From assembly GCF_034424155.1 (NCBI RefSeq), contig NZ_CP139992.1, positions 3,798,012 through 3,862,011 on the forward strand: a DNA stretch of 64,000 bases, written 5' to 3'. This document shows, in pieces, positions 53,907 to 64,000 of the stretch (positions are counted from its first letter, which is position 1; every line of letters starts with the position of its first letter). A program made the position numbers and the translations under genes. Origin of the DNA: Hafnia alvei (lineage in GTDB: Bacteria; Pseudomonadota; Gammaproteobacteria; Enterobacterales; Enterobacteriaceae). Under the pieces are notes generated by a model. It was given only the letters and a program-made list of their open reading frames with translations. It ran no database searches and had not been told where the DNA came from.

Positions 53907-54168
53907 CAGAAAGTATCCTCATTGCAGAAAATTATTATCGGCAGAGCAATTTCCAGACATGCTCATTTCGTAGCCATAATTTAAAAATATCTACATTTTG
54001 GAGAATTGCGTATAAAAAAAGCAGAAATGTTTATTTTTTGCGATCAACAATACACAATAATTTTACATATGCATGCGAAGATAATTAGGAGGAATGGTTT
54101 AAGGTGATGAAATAAAACAATTTAATTCGAATATAAATGAAGGGAGAATATTTAGTGTTATTAAAATG
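53907..54168 (-). promoter_or_regulatory. AT-rich control region upstream of glaH
   Basis: The 306-base glaH-talB spacer holds the glaH promoter. TTTTTTATACG near 54007-54017 on the minus strand could be an extended -10 region, and A/T-rich words such as TTGTTTTATT (near 54112) could be CsiR contact sites. No site matches a consensus well enough for me to name it; regulation by CRP, sigma-S and CsiR is inferred from E. coli. Confidence 0.35.
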
Positions 54169-54169
54169 T

Positions 54170-54195
54170 AAAAACCAGCCCTAAGGCTGGTTTTA
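54170..54195 (-). terminator. talB terminator
   Basis: Minus strand AAAACCAGCC, loop ttag, GGCTGGTTTTT directly after the talB stop codon. Confidence 0.85.
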
Positions 54196-54212
54196 TAAAC
54201 TGAGTTGCTTGA

Positions 54213-55166
54213 TTACAGCAGGTCAGCGATCATTTTTTCCAGTTTGCCTTGGTCTACGGCAAACTTACGGATGCCGTCAGACAGTTTATCAACCGCCATT
54301 GGATCCTGATTGTGCTGCCAGTAGAACTCAGCTTCGGTCAGACGCGCTGGACGCGCTTTGATTTCACCGGTGTAGCTCAGCTTACGCTCAACGTCGCCCT
54401 GAGCTTCAGACAGCTCTTTCAGCAGCGCTGGAGCGATGGTCAGACGGTCACAGCCAGCCAGTTCCAGAATCTCACCCATGTTACGGAAGCTTGCGCCCAT
54501 AACCACGGTTTCATAGCCGTGCTGTTTGTAGTATTCGTAGATTTCGGTCACGGATACAACGCCTGGATCTTCGTTTGGCGCATATTCTTTCTTGTCGGTG
54601 TTTGATTTGTACCAGTCAAGGATACGACCAACAAACGGAGAAATCAGGTATACCCCTGCTTCAGCACAAGCACGCGCCTGAGCGAAGGAGAACAGCAGCG
54701 TCAGGTTACAGTTGATGCCTTCTTTTTCCAGCTGCTCCGCAGCGCGGATACCCTGCCAAGTTGAAGCCAGTTTGATCAGAATGCGATCGTTGCTGATACC
54801 AGCATCGTTATACATTTTGATCAGACGTTTAGCTTTAGCAACGCTAGCTTCGGTGTCATAAGACATGCGCGCATCAACTTCGGTAGAGATGCGGCCTGGG
54901 ACCAGTTTCAAAATTTCCAGACCGATATTGACGGCCAGCTTGTCTGAAGCATCCACAACCTGCTGAGCTTTGTCGCTGCTCTGGCTGCGCGCCCAAGCAA
55001 TCGCTTCATCAATCAGCTTACGGTATTCAGGAATTTGTGCTGCATTCAGGATCAGAGAAGGGTTGGTGGTTGCATCTTGTGGTTGATACAACTTCATTGC
55101 AGCGATATCGCCGGTGTCGGCCACAACGGTGGTCAGCTGGCGTAGGGATGTCAGTTTATCGGTCAT
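54213..55166 (-). CDS. talB: TalB, transaldolase
   Basis: 317 residues from ATG 55166 ([20 protein letters not shown]); the upstream in-frame ATG at 55214 is outside the family start. A class I aldolase barrel of the pentose phosphate pathway that moves a dihydroxyacetone unit from sedoheptulose 7-phosphate to glyceraldehyde 3-phosphate. [14 protein letters not shown] contains the Schiff-base Lys, and [12 protein letters not shown] is the N-terminal signature. Confidence 0.98.
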   Translation of the reverse strand: MTDKLTSLRQLTTVVADTGDIAAMKLYQPQDATTNPSLILNAAQIPEYRKLIDEAIAWARSQSSDKAQQVVDASDKLAVNIGLEILKLVPGRISTEVDARMSYDTEASVAKAKRLIKMYNDAGISNDRILIKLASTWQGIRAAEQLEKEGINCNLTLLFSFAQARACAEAGVYLISPFVGRILDWYKSNTDKKEYAPNEDPGVVSVTEIYEYYKQHGYETVVMGASFRNMGEILELAGCDRLTIAPALLKELSEAQGDVERKLSYTGEIKARPARLTEAEFYWQHNQDPMAVDKLSDGIRKFAVDQGKLEKMIADLL

Positions 55167-55628
55167 TTTTAGCGTTTCCATTATTGGTGCATAAAACCAG
55201 AATTGATGCAGCAATGGTTTTGCTTGTCACTTTTCGAGCTATAACACGGATATTCTCAAGTGAATAACGCCATTGTGCATGAACTGTTGGCGGTTTATGA
55301 CGTGCCTGTAGCTGATAATAACACGCATCCACTGTTGCGCAATGCACTAAACTCGTCATAAAACCTATCACTTTTATCGGTTCTAACGCAGAAACGGCAG
55401 GCAACCGTTTTCGGCTCCGATAAAAACGGCACATGGGCGGCAATGAGAATAAAGCGCCATCGTTTTTCAAACTTATGTTACATTCTTGCCGTTTTTTCAG
55501 ACCCAAAATTTGCGCCAGTTGCGCAACACCAAAGCCCAGTTATCACTATAAAAATATTATCGGCGCGGTGAAATTTGCGTTGTGCTTTTAGGCACATACG
55601 CCATGTTATCGAACACTAGGAGTACGTT
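55167..55628. other. Noncoding spacer between talB and the AGCS symporter
   Basis: About 460 bases between divergent genes, holding both promoters. The word GTTGCGCAA occurs twice (about 55335 and 55519). The second lies inside the inverted repeat TTGCGC-cagtt-GCGCAA (55510-55526), a possible operator of an unknown regulator. No gene or RNA structure was recognised. Confidence 0.35.
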
Positions 55629-57062
55629 TTGACGGATCTAATTAGCTTTATCAACAACATATTATGGGGATCGGTGCTGATCTACCTTCTAATCGGCACA
55701 GGGATCTTTTTCACGATCCGAACCGGATTCATTCAGTTTCGTCATTTCGGCCATATGTTTTCGGTTTTAAAGAACAGTAATAAGGCCGACAGCTCAGGCA
55801 TTTCTTCTTTCCAAGCGTTATGCACCAGTCTTGCCGCCCGCGTTGGCACAGGCAACTTAACCGGCGTCGCCATTGCGATTACCGCAGGCGGGCCTGGAGC
55901 CGTTTTCTGGATGTGGGTGGTTGCCGTGATTGGTATGGCAACCTCTTTCATCGAAAGCACCTTGGCACAGTTATACAAAACCAAAGACGATCAGGGAAAT
56001 TACCGTGGTGGCCCCGCCTATTACATGGAAAAAGGGCTCGGCATGCGGTGGATGGGCGTTCTATTTTCGATCTTCTTAATCATCGCATTTGGTTTGGTAT
56101 TTAACGCCGTGCAGTCTAACTCGATTGCTCAGGCTACCGCTGTTGCCTTTGGCACTAAGCCGCTCTATGTCGGCATTGCTTTAGTTTTGCTCAGCGGCGC
56201 TATCATTTTTGGCGGACTACGTTCAATTGCCAAAACGGCAGAATTAGTCGTGCCGTTTATGGCTATCGCCTATTTGGCGCTGGCATTCTGGGTGGTTGGG
56301 CACAATCTGAGCCGAATGCCCGAAGTCCTTTTGCTGATATTCAAAAGCGCTTTCGGTTTGCAGGAAGCGGCCGCAGGCGCCGTCGGATATGGAATTGCGC
56401 AGGCCATGACGCAAGGCATTCAGCGCGGCTTATTTTCAAACGAAGCCGGTATGGGATCTGCGCCTAATGCTGCAGCGTCTGCCGCACCATATCCACCGCA
56501 TCCAGCATCACAAGGCTATGTGCAAATGTTCGGTGTTTTTGTCGATACGCTGGTTATCTGCAGCGCCACTGCGGCCATTATTCTTTCATCTGGCGCATTA
56601 GACCACGCGCCGGGCACGATTAGCGGGATTGAACTCACCCAGCGAGCGCTAGCCTCCTCGGTAGGCGGATGGGGTTCTATCTTTATTGCTACCGCCATCT
56701 TTTTCTTTGGTTTTACCTCAATTATCGCCAACTATTCGTATGCCGAGAGTAATCTGGTCTTTCTCGAACACAACCATCCCGCCGGTCTCATGCTGTTCCG
56801 CTGCTGTACGTTGGGCATGGTGATGTTTGGTACGCTCGCTGAACTGCCGCTGGTATGGAAAATGGCCGATCTTTCCATGGCAATGATGGCCATTACTAAC
56901 CTGATCGCAATTTTACTGCTCTCCGGTGTAGCGCTGAAATTGGCCAAAGATTATAACCACCAGCGAAGCATCGGGCGCTTGCCAACCTTTGATATCAGCC
57001 AATACCCTGAAATTCAGCAGCAGGTTGAACCCGGCATTTGGGATAAACCGAAATCTGAGTAG
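55629..57062 (+). CDS. AGCS-family sodium:alanine symporter (YaaJ/AlsT position)
   Basis: 477 residues starting at TTG 55629, seven bases after TAGGAGT. About ten membrane helices. The AGCS signature is present as SLAARVGTGNLTGVAIAITAGGPGAVFWMW, and NEAGMGSAPNAAA is the second conserved block. It occupies the yaaJ position between talB and yaaA, but is diverged from E. coli YaaJ as I remember it, so orthology is uncertain. It imports alanine or glycine with Na+. Confidence 0.88.
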   Translation: MTDLISFINNILWGSVLIYLLIGTGIFFTIRTGFIQFRHFGHMFSVLKNSNKADSSGISSFQALCTSLAARVGTGNLTGVAIAITAGGPGAVFWMWVVAVIGMATSFIESTLAQLYKTKDDQGNYRGGPAYYMEKGLGMRWMGVLFSIFLIIAFGLVFNAVQSNSIAQATAVAFGTKPLYVGIALVLLSGAIIFGGLRSIAKTAELVVPFMAIAYLALAFWVVGHNLSRMPEVLLLIFKSAFGLQEAAAGAVGYGIAQAMTQGIQRGLFSNEAGMGSAPNAAASAAPYPPHPASQGYVQMFGVFVDTLVICSATAAIILSSGALDHAPGTISGIELTQRALASSVGGWGSIFIATAIFFFGFTSIIANYSYAESNLVFLEHNHPAGLMLFRCCTLGMVMFGTLAELPLVWKMADLSMAMMAITNLIAILLLSGVALKLAKDYNHQRSIGRLPTFDISQYPEIQQQVEPGIWDKPKSE

Positions 57063-57177
57063 TTCCCCGAAAAGTAGGGGGCGTCGGTATAATACGATGC
57101 CCCTATCGCACTGATTAATCCCCTCTCAAGATTAAATTTGTTACATTAGTAGACAACTCTCATAACAGGATCAATCC

Positions 57178-57957
57178 ATGCTGATTATTATCTCACCTGC
57201 CAAAACGCTGGATTATGAAAGCCCGCTGGCAACAACGCGCTTTACTCAACCTGAACTGCTCGATCGCTCTGCTGAGCTCATGGAATATTGCCGTGAATTA
57301 ACACCGGCGCAGATTGGCAGCCTGATGAAAATCAGCGATAAGCTCGCAGGACTGAATGCCGCGCGCTTTGCCGAATGGCAGCCAAATTTCACGCCTGAAA
57401 ATGCACGTCAGGCCATTCTGGCCTTTAAAGGCGACGTTTATACAGGGCTGCAAGCCGAAGACTTTAGCGAGCAAGATTTCGACTTTGCTCAGCAGCATCT
57501 GCGCATGCTTTCTGGCCTATACGGTTTGCTTCGCCCACTTGATTTGATGATGCCGTATCGTCTGGAGATGGGTATCAAATTGCATAACGCCAAAGGCAAT
57601 GATTTATATAGTTTCTGGGGCGATTTGCTCACCGAGAAATTAAATCAGCAATTGAAAGCGCAAGGCGATAACGTGCTGATTAACCTTGCGTCTGATGAAT
57701 ACTTTAAAGCCGTAAAACCTGCCAAGTTAGACGGGCAACTGATTAAGCCGGTATTTTTAGATGAGAAAGGCGGCAAGTTTAAAGTCATCAGTTTCTACGC
57801 CAAAAAAGCGCGTGGCCTGATGAGTCGTTTTATCATTCAGAACCAGTTAACCAAACCTGAGCAATTGAAAGATTTCAATTTAGAAGGGTATTTCTTCGAA
57901 GAAGAGAAGCCGTATAAATCAGGCAGCGAACTAATTTTTAAACGTCACGAAGCGTAA
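57178..57957 (+). CDS. yaaA: YaaA, peroxide stress resistance protein
   Basis: 259 residues. [16 protein letters not shown] is the conserved UPF0246/DUF328 start, with GDVYTGL and [22 protein letters not shown] further on. In E. coli it lowers free iron under H2O2 stress as part of the OxyR response. Convergent with thrC. Confidence 0.95.
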   Translation: MLIIISPAKTLDYESPLATTRFTQPELLDRSAELMEYCRELTPAQIGSLMKISDKLAGLNAARFAEWQPNFTPENARQAILAFKGDVYTGLQAEDFSEQDFDFAQQHLRMLSGLYGLLRPLDLMMPYRLEMGIKLHNAKGNDLYSFWGDLLTEKLNQQLKAQGDNVLINLASDEYFKAVKPAKLDGQLIKPVFLDEKGGKFKVISFYAKKARGLMSRFIIQNQLTKPEQLKDFNLEGYFFEEEKPYKSGSELIFKRHEA

Positions 57958-57960
57958 AAA

Positions 57961-57989
57961 AGAAAACCGGCTTATCGCCGGTTTTTTTA
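57961..57989. terminator. Bidirectional terminator between yaaA and thrC
   Basis: AAAACCGGC, loop ttatc, GCCGGTTTTTTT. The A and T tracts on both sides allow termination of yaaA and of the thr operon. Confidence 0.9.
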
Positions 57990-58007
57990 TCACTTATTTT
58001 CAATGGG

Positions 58008-59297
58008 TTACTTTGCCCACTGCATCATAAAGGCGCGAAGCGGAACGAAATCCGCCGCCATTTGATGTGAAAGCAGAGGCAAATCAGCGCGTTCTGCCAG
58101 TTCGGCTGGCAAAGGCAGATCGCTAGTTAAGATCTCATCCACCACTTCTTTAAACTTCGCCGGATGCGCGGTGCCTAAGAACAGGCCAAACTCTCCTGGC
58201 TGCAAAGTGTCACGCAAAACACGATAGGCAATCGCCGCATGAGGCTCAGAGATATAACCAAGCTGCGCCATTTCACGCACCGTTTGGCGCGTCACATCAT
58301 CAGAAACGTGCCCATAAGCCAGCTCTTTGAGCTGCCATATCTTGCGGCGGAATAACTCCTCAACCCGCGGCCAGTTATTTGGGCGGCTAACGTCCATAGC
58401 ATTCGATAGCGTTGCTACGGTGTTATGCGGCTGCCACTCGCCGGTGGCGAGAAAGCGTGGCACGGTGTCATTCGCGTTGGTCGCCGCAATAAAACGCTTA
58501 ATCGGTAACCCCAGAGATTTCGCCAGTAACCCTGCGGTTAAATCTCCAAAATTGCCGCTAGGTACAGAGACCACCAGCTGGTTACGTGCTTCTTGAGGCA
58601 GTTGCGCTACGGCTTCGAAGTAGTAGCAGATCTGAGCCAGCAAACGGCTGATATTAATTGAGTTGGCAGAATTCAGCCCCACCGCGTTTTTAAGCTCTTC
58701 ATCATCAAAGGCTTGTTTAACCAAGGCCTGACAATCATCAAAATCGCCATCGATAGCAATCGTCTGGATGTTTCCACCCAACGTGCAGAACAGTTTTTCC
58801 TGCAACGGGCTGATTTTTCCCTGAGGGTAGAGAATGACAACGCGCACGTTCTCTAAGCCGTAAAATGCGTGAGCTACCGCTGCGCCGGTGTCACCGGAGG
58901 TGGCGGTCAGAATCGTGACAGGCTCATTGCCCGCCACTTCCTGTAGCATCTGCGCCATAAAACGCCCGCCAAAATCCTTAAACGCTAACGTTGGCCCGTG
59001 AAATAGCTCAAGCGCGGCGATGTCCGGCTCCACCTGTGCAACCGGCGCGGGGAACGCAAAAGCCGCTTTCACGCGATTATAGATAACCTCTGGAGCAAAT
59101 TCGTCCGCCAAATAGGCAGATAAGATATTCGCGCTGCGGGTCACAAAATCCTGCTTCAGTAAGCTATCAATTTCAGTAAGCTCAAATTCTGGAAGTTCTA
59201 AAGGAAAAAAGAGTCCCTGATTTTTGCCCAACCCCTGTTTAATTGCCTGCGCAAAGCTGACCTGCTCGTTATGATCTTTCAGATTATAAAGTTTCAT
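58008..59297 (-). CDS. thrC: ThrC, threonine synthase
   Basis: 429 residues. A PLP enzyme converting O-phosphohomoserine to threonine. LAFKDFGGRFMAQML contains the PLP Lys; TILTATSGDTGAAVAHAF and VSVPSGNFGDLTAGL bind PLP phosphate. Last gene of thrABC, three bases after thrB. Confidence 0.97.
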   Translation of the reverse strand: MKLYNLKDHNEQVSFAQAIKQGLGKNQGLFFPLELPEFELTEIDSLLKQDFVTRSANILSAYLADEFAPEVIYNRVKAAFAFPAPVAQVEPDIAALELFHGPTLAFKDFGGRFMAQMLQEVAGNEPVTILTATSGDTGAAVAHAFYGLENVRVVILYPQGKISPLQEKLFCTLGGNIQTIAIDGDFDDCQALVKQAFDDEELKNAVGLNSANSINISRLLAQICYYFEAVAQLPQEARNQLVVSVPSGNFGDLTAGLLAKSLGLPIKRFIAATNANDTVPRFLATGEWQPHNTVATLSNAMDVSRPNNWPRVEELFRRKIWQLKELAYGHVSDDVTRQTVREMAQLGYISEPHAAIAYRVLRDTLQPGEFGLFLGTAHPAKFKEVVDEILTSDLPLPAELAERADLPLLSHQMAADFVPLRAFMMQWAK

Positions 59298-59300
59298 GCG

Positions 59301-60230
59301 TTATCCCAGTCGTCGTGCGCCTGCATTGTCCAGACGGCAAATGTGAACAAAACCTTCGTCGTTTTGCAGATAGTTTTCTTTCAGCCATTGCGCCATACGC
59401 TGCGCGGTATCTTGGCGATCGCAGATGGCAAACAGCGTTGGACCTGAGCCAGAAATCCCACAGGCCAAAGCGCCAATGTCGTGAGCGGCCTGACGAGCCT
59501 GAGCAAACCCAGGTAAGAGGCGAGTACGGTAAGGCTCGGCAATCACATCATTCATTAACTTAGCCGCTAAAATTGGCTGGCGGGTGTGGCAGGCATGAAT
59601 AAACCCAGCCAGATAGCGGCCATGGCTAATGCAGTCCTGACGACGGTACTGCGCGGGTAAAATGGCCCGCGCTTCGGCGGTCGAGACTTTAATTCCCGGA
59701 TAAGCCATAACCCAGAACCAATCATCAAAGCAGGGAACGGTTTGGCTAATAATACCGTTCTCTTCCAAAATCAGTTGTAGACCACCGAGGTAGCACGGGG
59801 CCACGTTGTCATAATGCACGCTCCCTGAAATGCGCCCTTCCATTTCGCCCATCAGCGCTAATAACTGGGTTTGGTCGAGTGGCTGCTGAGCAAACTCATT
59901 CAGCGCCATCAGCGCCGCGACCACCGAACAGGCGCTAGAACCGAGCCCTGAGCCAATCGGCATATTCTTTTCCAGCACCATGGCGACCGATAACTCTTGT
60001 CCGATCGCTTGGCAAAAACGCTCCCAGCATTGATAGACAATGTTTTCTTTAGGATCGCTCGGAAGCTTGCTCACAAAGCTGCCTTTAGACGTTAGGCTAA
60101 AAGCATCAGCGGCTTCAACGCTCACGCAATCGCCAAGAAACTGGCCATCGACCGGCGAAACAGCGGCACCCAGTACGTCAAACCCCACGCTCACATTTCC
60201 AATTGAGGCCGGTGCATAAACCTTAACCAT
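59301..60230 (-). CDS. thrB: ThrB, homoserine kinase
   Basis: 309 residues from ATG 60230 ([18 protein letters not shown]); a longer frame to 60311 overlaps thrA and is rejected. A GHMP kinase with the ATP loop [20 protein letters not shown], and [12 protein letters not shown] at the C-terminal glycine-rich motif. It phosphorylates homoserine. It starts one base after the thrA stop. Confidence 0.97.
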   Translation of the reverse strand: MVKVYAPASIGNVSVGFDVLGAAVSPVDGQFLGDCVSVEAADAFSLTSKGSFVSKLPSDPKENIVYQCWERFCQAIGQELSVAMVLEKNMPIGSGLGSSACSVVAALMALNEFAQQPLDQTQLLALMGEMEGRISGSVHYDNVAPCYLGGLQLILEENGIISQTVPCFDDWFWVMAYPGIKVSTAEARAILPAQYRRQDCISHGRYLAGFIHACHTRQPILAAKLMNDVIAEPYRTRLLPGFAQARQAAHDIGALACGISGSGPTLFAICDRQDTAQRMAQWLKENYLQNDEGFVHICRLDNAGARRLG

Positions 60231-60231
60231 A

Positions 60232-62691
60232 TTAAACTCCCAACTTCCATGACAAGGTGCGCAGTAAATCTGCAAACACACCGGCTGCGGTGACGTCGTT
60301 ACCTGCACCATAGCCGCGCAGAACTAACGGAATTGGCTGGTAATAACGGCTGTAAAACGCCAACGCGTTCTCACCGTTCTTCACTTTATAAAGCGGATCG
60401 TTACCATCGGCTTCAACAATCTTGACCTGACAGCGACCGTCGACAATTTGTCCAACGTAGCGCAATACCGCGCCATTCTCACGTGCTTTAGCCACGCGTG
60501 CCGCAAACAGATCGTCTAACTGAGGTAAACGCGCCAAGAATGATGCGGTATCGCCACTGGCGTCGAAATCAGCAGGCAACACGGACTCCACGTCGATATC
60601 ATCCAGTTCCATTACATGACCCGCTTCGCGAGCCAAAATCAGAAGCTTGCGCGCTACATCCATACCCGACAGATCGTCACGTGGATCGGGCTCGGTATAG
60701 CCCAATTTTTTAGCTTCCAGCGTAGCGGCAGATAACGACATCCCTTCTTCAAGCTTGCCAAAAATAAACGACAGAGAGCCCGACAAAATCCCCGAGAACT
60801 GAACCAGTTCATCACCCGCGCTCAGCAAATTCTGCAAGTTTTCGATAACCGGCAGCCCCGCGCCTACGTTGGTGTCGTAGAGGAATTTACGGCGTGACCC
60901 TGCGGCAGCCTGACGCAGTTGATGGTAGTAGTTCATTGAACCGGTGTTGGCTTTTTTGTTTGGCGTCACGACGTGGAAACCATTACTGAGGAAATCAGCG
61001 TACTGATCGGCAACGGCCTGACTCGACGTGCAATCCACAATCACCGGGTTCAGCAGATGGTATTCGTTCACTAAACGAATCAGGCGGCCAAGATTAAACG
61101 GCTCTTTGGCATCAGCCAATTCATCCTGCCAGCGAGCAAGATCGATACCGTGCACATTGGTTAATAGCGCGCGGGAGTTTGCAATGCCGCAAACGCGTAA
61201 ATCGATATGTTTGTTCTTCAGCCATGACTGTTGGCGGTGGATCTGCTCTAACAAAGCCCCACCCACGCCACCAGAGCCAATCACAAAGACTTCGATAACC
61301 TGATCGGTATTGAACAACATCTGATGGCTAACGCGCACGGCGGTAGTGGCTGAATCATTGCTGACAACAACGGAAATCGAGCGTTCGGAAGAGCCCTGCG
61401 CAATCGCAATAATATTGATATTCGCGCGCGCCAAAGCTGAGAAGAATTTTGCTGAGATACCGCGCATGGTGCGCATACCATCGCCAACCACAGAGATAAT
61501 CGCTAAGTGCTCGGTCACATCCAACGCTTCCAACAGGCCGTCTTTTAGCTCCAGATAGAACTCTTCATTCAACGCCCGCTGTGCGCGATCCAGCTCGCCC
61601 TGCGGGATACAGAAGCTGATGCTGTATTCCGAAGAGGATTGCGTGATCAGTACCACCGAAATACCGCTGCGTGACATAACGGCAAATACGCGCGCCGCCA
61701 TGCCGACCATGCCTTTCATCCCCGGGCCTGAAACGTTAATCATCGCCATATTGTTCAGGTTAGTGATCCCTTTCACTGGCAGGCCGTCCGAACCACTTTC
61801 ACGTCCAATAAGCGTTCCCGGCGCTTGAGGGTTGGCGGTATTTTTGATGAGGCAGGGAATTTGGAACTGGGCGATGGGAGAGATGGTGCGAGGGTGAAGA
61901 ACTTTGGCGCCAAAATACGAAAGCTCCATGGCTTCCTGATACGACATCGACTTAAGCAATCTGGCATCGGGCACAGTGCGTGGGTCGCAGGTATAAACGC
62001 CGTCTACGTCAGTCCAGATTTCACAACAATCTGCACGTAAGCAGGCGGCCAGTACAGCAGCAGAGTAATCAGAACCATTGCGGCCTAACACCACCAGTTC
62101 GCCTTTGTCGTTACCCGCGGTGAACCCCGCCATCAGTACCATATGATCGGCTGGAATCGGATCAGCGGCGATACGTCGAGTCGACTCCGCAATATCAACG
62201 GTTGATTCAAGATAACCGCCATGAGCCAAGAGTTTTTCAACCGGATTAATGACGGTTACGCCATAGCCACGCGCTTTGAGCAACTCAGCCATAATGGCAA
62301 TCGAGAGCTTTTCACCGCGACAAATCATTGCCGCATTCACGCTGTCGGGGCATTGCCCTAACAAAGAGATGCCATGAAGTACCTGTTTGATTTGAGCAAA
62401 CTCAGCGTCAACCACCTGCTTCAGACGCCCCGCGTCAAAACCGGTTTGGGCCTGCTGCAAACCCGTCAGCAAATCAGTAAAGATAGCCTCAGCGTCGCTG
62501 ATATTTGGCAGTATCTCTTGCCCTGCAATGGTTTTCTCAACCATCGCGACCAGATGGTTGGTGATTTTTGCCGGCGCAGACAGCACGGTCGCAACCTGCC
62601 CCTGTTGGGCATTATTTTCTAATATGTCAGCAACGCGCAGAAACCTATCTGCATTCGCCACTGAGGTACCACCAAATTTCAGCACTCGCAT
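60232..62691 (-). CDS. thrA: ThrA, aspartokinase I/homoserine dehydrogenase I
   Basis: 819 residues. The N-terminal aspartokinase starts [17 protein letters not shown], with [13 protein letters not shown]. Two ACT-type regulatory segments follow (near [19 protein letters not shown] and [19 protein letters not shown]). The C-terminal homoserine dehydrogenase has the NAD loop [15 protein letters not shown] and [16 protein letters not shown]. Threonine inhibits both activities. Expression is controlled by the thrL attenuator upstream. Confidence 0.98.
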   Translation of the reverse strand: MRVLKFGGTSVANADRFLRVADILENNAQQGQVATVLSAPAKITNHLVAMVEKTIAGQEILPNISDAEAIFTDLLTGLQQAQTGFDAGRLKQVVDAEFAQIKQVLHGISLLGQCPDSVNAAMICRGEKLSIAIMAELLKARGYGVTVINPVEKLLAHGGYLESTVDIAESTRRIAADPIPADHMVLMAGFTAGNDKGELVVLGRNGSDYSAAVLAACLRADCCEIWTDVDGVYTCDPRTVPDARLLKSMSYQEAMELSYFGAKVLHPRTISPIAQFQIPCLIKNTANPQAPGTLIGRESGSDGLPVKGITNLNNMAMINVSGPGMKGMVGMAARVFAVMSRSGISVVLITQSSSEYSISFCIPQGELDRAQRALNEEFYLELKDGLLEALDVTEHLAIISVVGDGMRTMRGISAKFFSALARANINIIAIAQGSSERSISVVVSNDSATTAVRVSHQMLFNTDQVIEVFVIGSGGVGGALLEQIHRQQSWLKNKHIDLRVCGIANSRALLTNVHGIDLARWQDELADAKEPFNLGRLIRLVNEYHLLNPVIVDCTSSQAVADQYADFLSNGFHVVTPNKKANTGSMNYYHQLRQAAAGSRRKFLYDTNVGAGLPVIENLQNLLSAGDELVQFSGILSGSLSFIFGKLEEGMSLSAATLEAKKLGYTEPDPRDDLSGMDVARKLLILAREAGHVMELDDIDVESVLPADFDASGDTASFLARLPQLDDLFAARVAKARENGAVLRYVGQIVDGRCQVKIVEADGNDPLYKVKNGENALAFYSRYYQPIPLVLRGYGAGNDVTAAGVFADLLRTLSWKLGV

Positions 62692-62717
62692 TTGTCACAC
62701 TCTCCCGAATTAGGCTT

Positions 62718-62756
62718 AAAAAAAAGCCCGCACTGTTTAGGTGCGGGCTTTTTTCT
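62718..62756 (-). terminator. thr operon attenuator
   Basis: Minus strand AAAAAAGCCCGCAC, loop ctaaaca, GTGCGGGCTTTTTTTT, 20 bases after the thrL stop. Leader stalling at Thr and Ile codons would favour the alternative pairing and let transcription enter thrA. Confidence 0.93.
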
Positions 62757-62775
62757 TTCTCTTTTTCTGTACGCG

Positions 62776-62859
62776 TCAGCCCGCCCCGTTACATGTCGTA
62801 TCGGTGGTGGTAATAATTGTTGTGGTGTTCAGGCTGTAGTTATGAAAACTAATACGCAT
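62776..62859 (-). CDS. thrL: ThrL, thr operon leader peptide
   Basis: 27 residues, too short to be called by length. It starts MRISFHNYSLN, has a run rich in threonine and isoleucine (8 Thr, 3 Ile of 27, including TTTIITTTDTT), and ends CNGAG before TGA. The E. coli peptide (21 residues) shares the MKRIS-type start and the exact GNGAG-stop end. Codon starvation for threonine or isoleucine stalls the ribosome here and prevents the attenuator hairpin. The alternating region is longer than in E. coli. Confidence 0.92.
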   Translation of the reverse strand: MRISFHNYSLNTTTIITTTDTTCNGAG

Positions 62860-62892
62860 CTCTGTCTGTCCAATAAATTCTTGTGTCTGCCC

Positions 62893-62926
62893 TATATTGG
62901 TTAAAGCAAAGGCAAAACTAAGTCAA
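62893..62926 (-). promoter_or_regulatory. thr operon promoter
   Basis: Minus strand TTGACTTAG (TTGACT at 62921-62926), then CTTTAACCAATATAGG, nearly identical to the E. coli thrL promoter around both hexamers. Transcription starts about 25 bases before thrL. Confidence 0.75.
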
Positions 62927-63100
62927 CGAAATTCTGTTTTTAACCGGCAACATTTCGATAACCTCGACAGCATAAAAACCTATAGAAAAATAGCACATCA
63001 GCAAAAGTGCGCTGAATCACACTTTTCTTACACGTTATCTAAGAGAAATTTATCCGCCTTTGCCGAGCAATCGTCGTTTTCAGCTTTTTTCTTCGACAGG

Positions 63101-63787
63101 CTATTTTTTCAGCATTTTTTCGATGTCATGCAGCAAGGTGTGGAGCATAGAAGTATCACGTTTAGCGAGCAATCCAAGGCGCTGATCGAGCCAATCGGTA
63201 AGCTTTTGATCATCGGCAACATCGAGCGTTCCTAACAGACGGTGTACTCGTTGGCGTAGTGCCACCAGCTGATTCTCTTCAGCCAGCGCTTCTGGCTCCA
63301 CATTGTTCTGAACTAATGACGATAGCTGATAGCAGAAGACCATTACGGCCTGCCCCAAGTTGAGCGAAGGATAATCGGCCACCATTGGCACACCGGTGAG
63401 AATATCCGCCAAGGCTAACTCTTCATTTGAAAGCCCTGACTCTTCACGCCCAAAGACCAACGCACAGCTGGATGTCCAACTCTGCTTTTCATGCAAGATA
63501 TTGGTGAGCTCGGATGGCGAGCAGTAATAGTGAAATCTGGCACGGCTTCTTGCCGTAGTGGCAACCGTGAAATCCACATCAGCCAATGCGGCTTCTAGCG
63601 TGTCGAAATGCTGGGCATTATCCAGAATATCAGCGGAACCGTGAGCAACCCAGCGAGCAGCGGGCTCTAGGTATGCTTGGCTATCAACAATTCTTAGTGA
63701 AGAAAATCCCATGGTTTTCATCGCTCTTGCCGCAGCGCCAATATTTTCAGGTCTGGCTGGAGCAACCAGTACGATATGAATTTGCAT
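63101..63787 (-). CDS. yjtD: YjtD (LasT), SpoU/TrmJ-type RNA 2'-O-methyltransferase
   Basis: 228 residues. IVLVAPARPENIGAAARAMKTMGF is motif 1 of the SPOUT class, ALVFGREESGLSNEEL motif 2, and YPSLNLGQAVMVFCYQL motif 3, which together form the SAM-binding trefoil knot. A helical tail follows. The target RNA is not known for this member. It stands upstream of the thr operon as in E. coli; the 62860-63100 spacer has the thr promoter only. Confidence 0.9.
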   Translation of the reverse strand: MQIHIVLVAPARPENIGAAARAMKTMGFSSLRIVDSQAYLEPAARWVAHGSADILDNAQHFDTLEAALADVDFTVATTARSRARFHYYCSPSELTNILHEKQSWTSSCALVFGREESGLSNEELALADILTGVPMVADYPSLNLGQAVMVFCYQLSSLVQNNVEPEALAEENQLVALRQRVHRLLGTLDVADDQKLTDWLDQRLGLLAKRDTSMLHTLLHDIEKMLKK

Positions 63788-64000
63788 AGAAATGCCCGAT
63801 TTTTAACAATTAATAATAAACAGGTGCACACTTTATCCTGCTCGCAAGGGTTTTTCCATTAGCTATAAAGTTACATTTATTTAACAAAAGTACGGACTTT
63901 TCTATTAGATAAAAAAGGAAAAAGGCATTTTAGTCAAAAAACATTCAAAGACTAAGCTATTTGTCACTAATTCAATAAATTCATTCTTATAATCAATTAA
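63788..64000. other. Noncoding AT-rich edge of the window
   Basis: No gene is visible in the last 213 bases. By synteny it should be the control region of yjtD and of arcA beyond the edge, but no promoter motif can be named with confidence. Confidence 0.3.

Noticed and set aside
62897-63235. 112-residue plus-strand frame near the thr promoter
   Set aside because: It overlaps the thr promoter and the yjtD gene in antisense and has no recognisable features.

Overview
The window is a chromosomal segment of an enterobacterium (Enterobacterales). Protein sequences and gene order match the Escherichia coli minute 0-1.2 region read backwards: thrLABC, yaaA, an alanine/sodium symporter, talB, mog, satP, dnaKJ, nhaAR, rpsT, ribF, ileS-lspA-fkpB-ispH, dapB, carAB, kefFC, folA, apaHG, rsmA, pdxA, surA, lptD, djlA. 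The proteins are clearly diverged from E. coli, and the accessory content (gab/csi, nan, xdh and yjiML cassettes placed inside this backbone) suggests a Hafnia/Obesumbacterium-like member of Hafniaceae. That assignment is inference from memory of gene content, not a database result.

Layout. 1-1.9 kb: 3' part of yjiM, then yjiL and a DUF3343 gene (2-hydroxyacyl-CoA-dehydratase-like iron-sulfur system). 2-10.4 kb: djlA, the lptD-surA-pdxA-rsmA-apaG-apaH cluster (outer membrane assembly, PLP synthesis, rRNA methylation, Ap4A hydrolysis) and folA. 10.6-15.1 kb: yjjPB exporter, a LysE-type exporter, and kefF-kefC. 15.4-21.1 kb: carB, carA and dapB, with a well-conserved carAB control region (P1, P2, ARG boxes, PurR-like box). 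21.6-25.2 kb: xdhABC molybdenum hydroxylase operon. 25.3-31.1 kb: ispH, fkpB, lspA, ileS, ribF; then rpsT, nhaR, nhaA, dnaJ, dnaK (two sigma-32-type promoters) and satP. 38.7-42.2 kb: nanT, nanA, nanR for sialic acid use, with a triple GGTATA NanR operator. 42.5-45.2 kb: an MHS-type transporter, mog and a HAD hydrolase.

45.2-46.4 kb is about 1.2 kb with no credible gene, built from nested repeats. It holds a 38-bp tandem repeat, three copies of an 85-89-nt box-plus-hairpin repeat in inverted arrangement, 28 in-phase heptamers (10 GTCTTTT, then mostly GGGTTTT), and a chain of hairpins bounded by imperfect inverted repeats. This is the least explained part of the window.

46.4-53.9 kb: the csiR-gabP-gabT-gabD-lhgO-glaH (csiD) cluster for glutarate, L-2-hydroxyglutarate and GABA catabolism, in the E. 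coli order. 54.2-64 kb: talB, an AGCS symporter, yaaA, the thr operon with a recognisable thrL leader peptide and attenuator, and yjtD. No rRNA, tRNA, phage, insertion sequence or CRISPR array was seen. The picture is a housekeeping backbone with catabolic cassettes inserted at its joints, plus one repeat-rich spacer.
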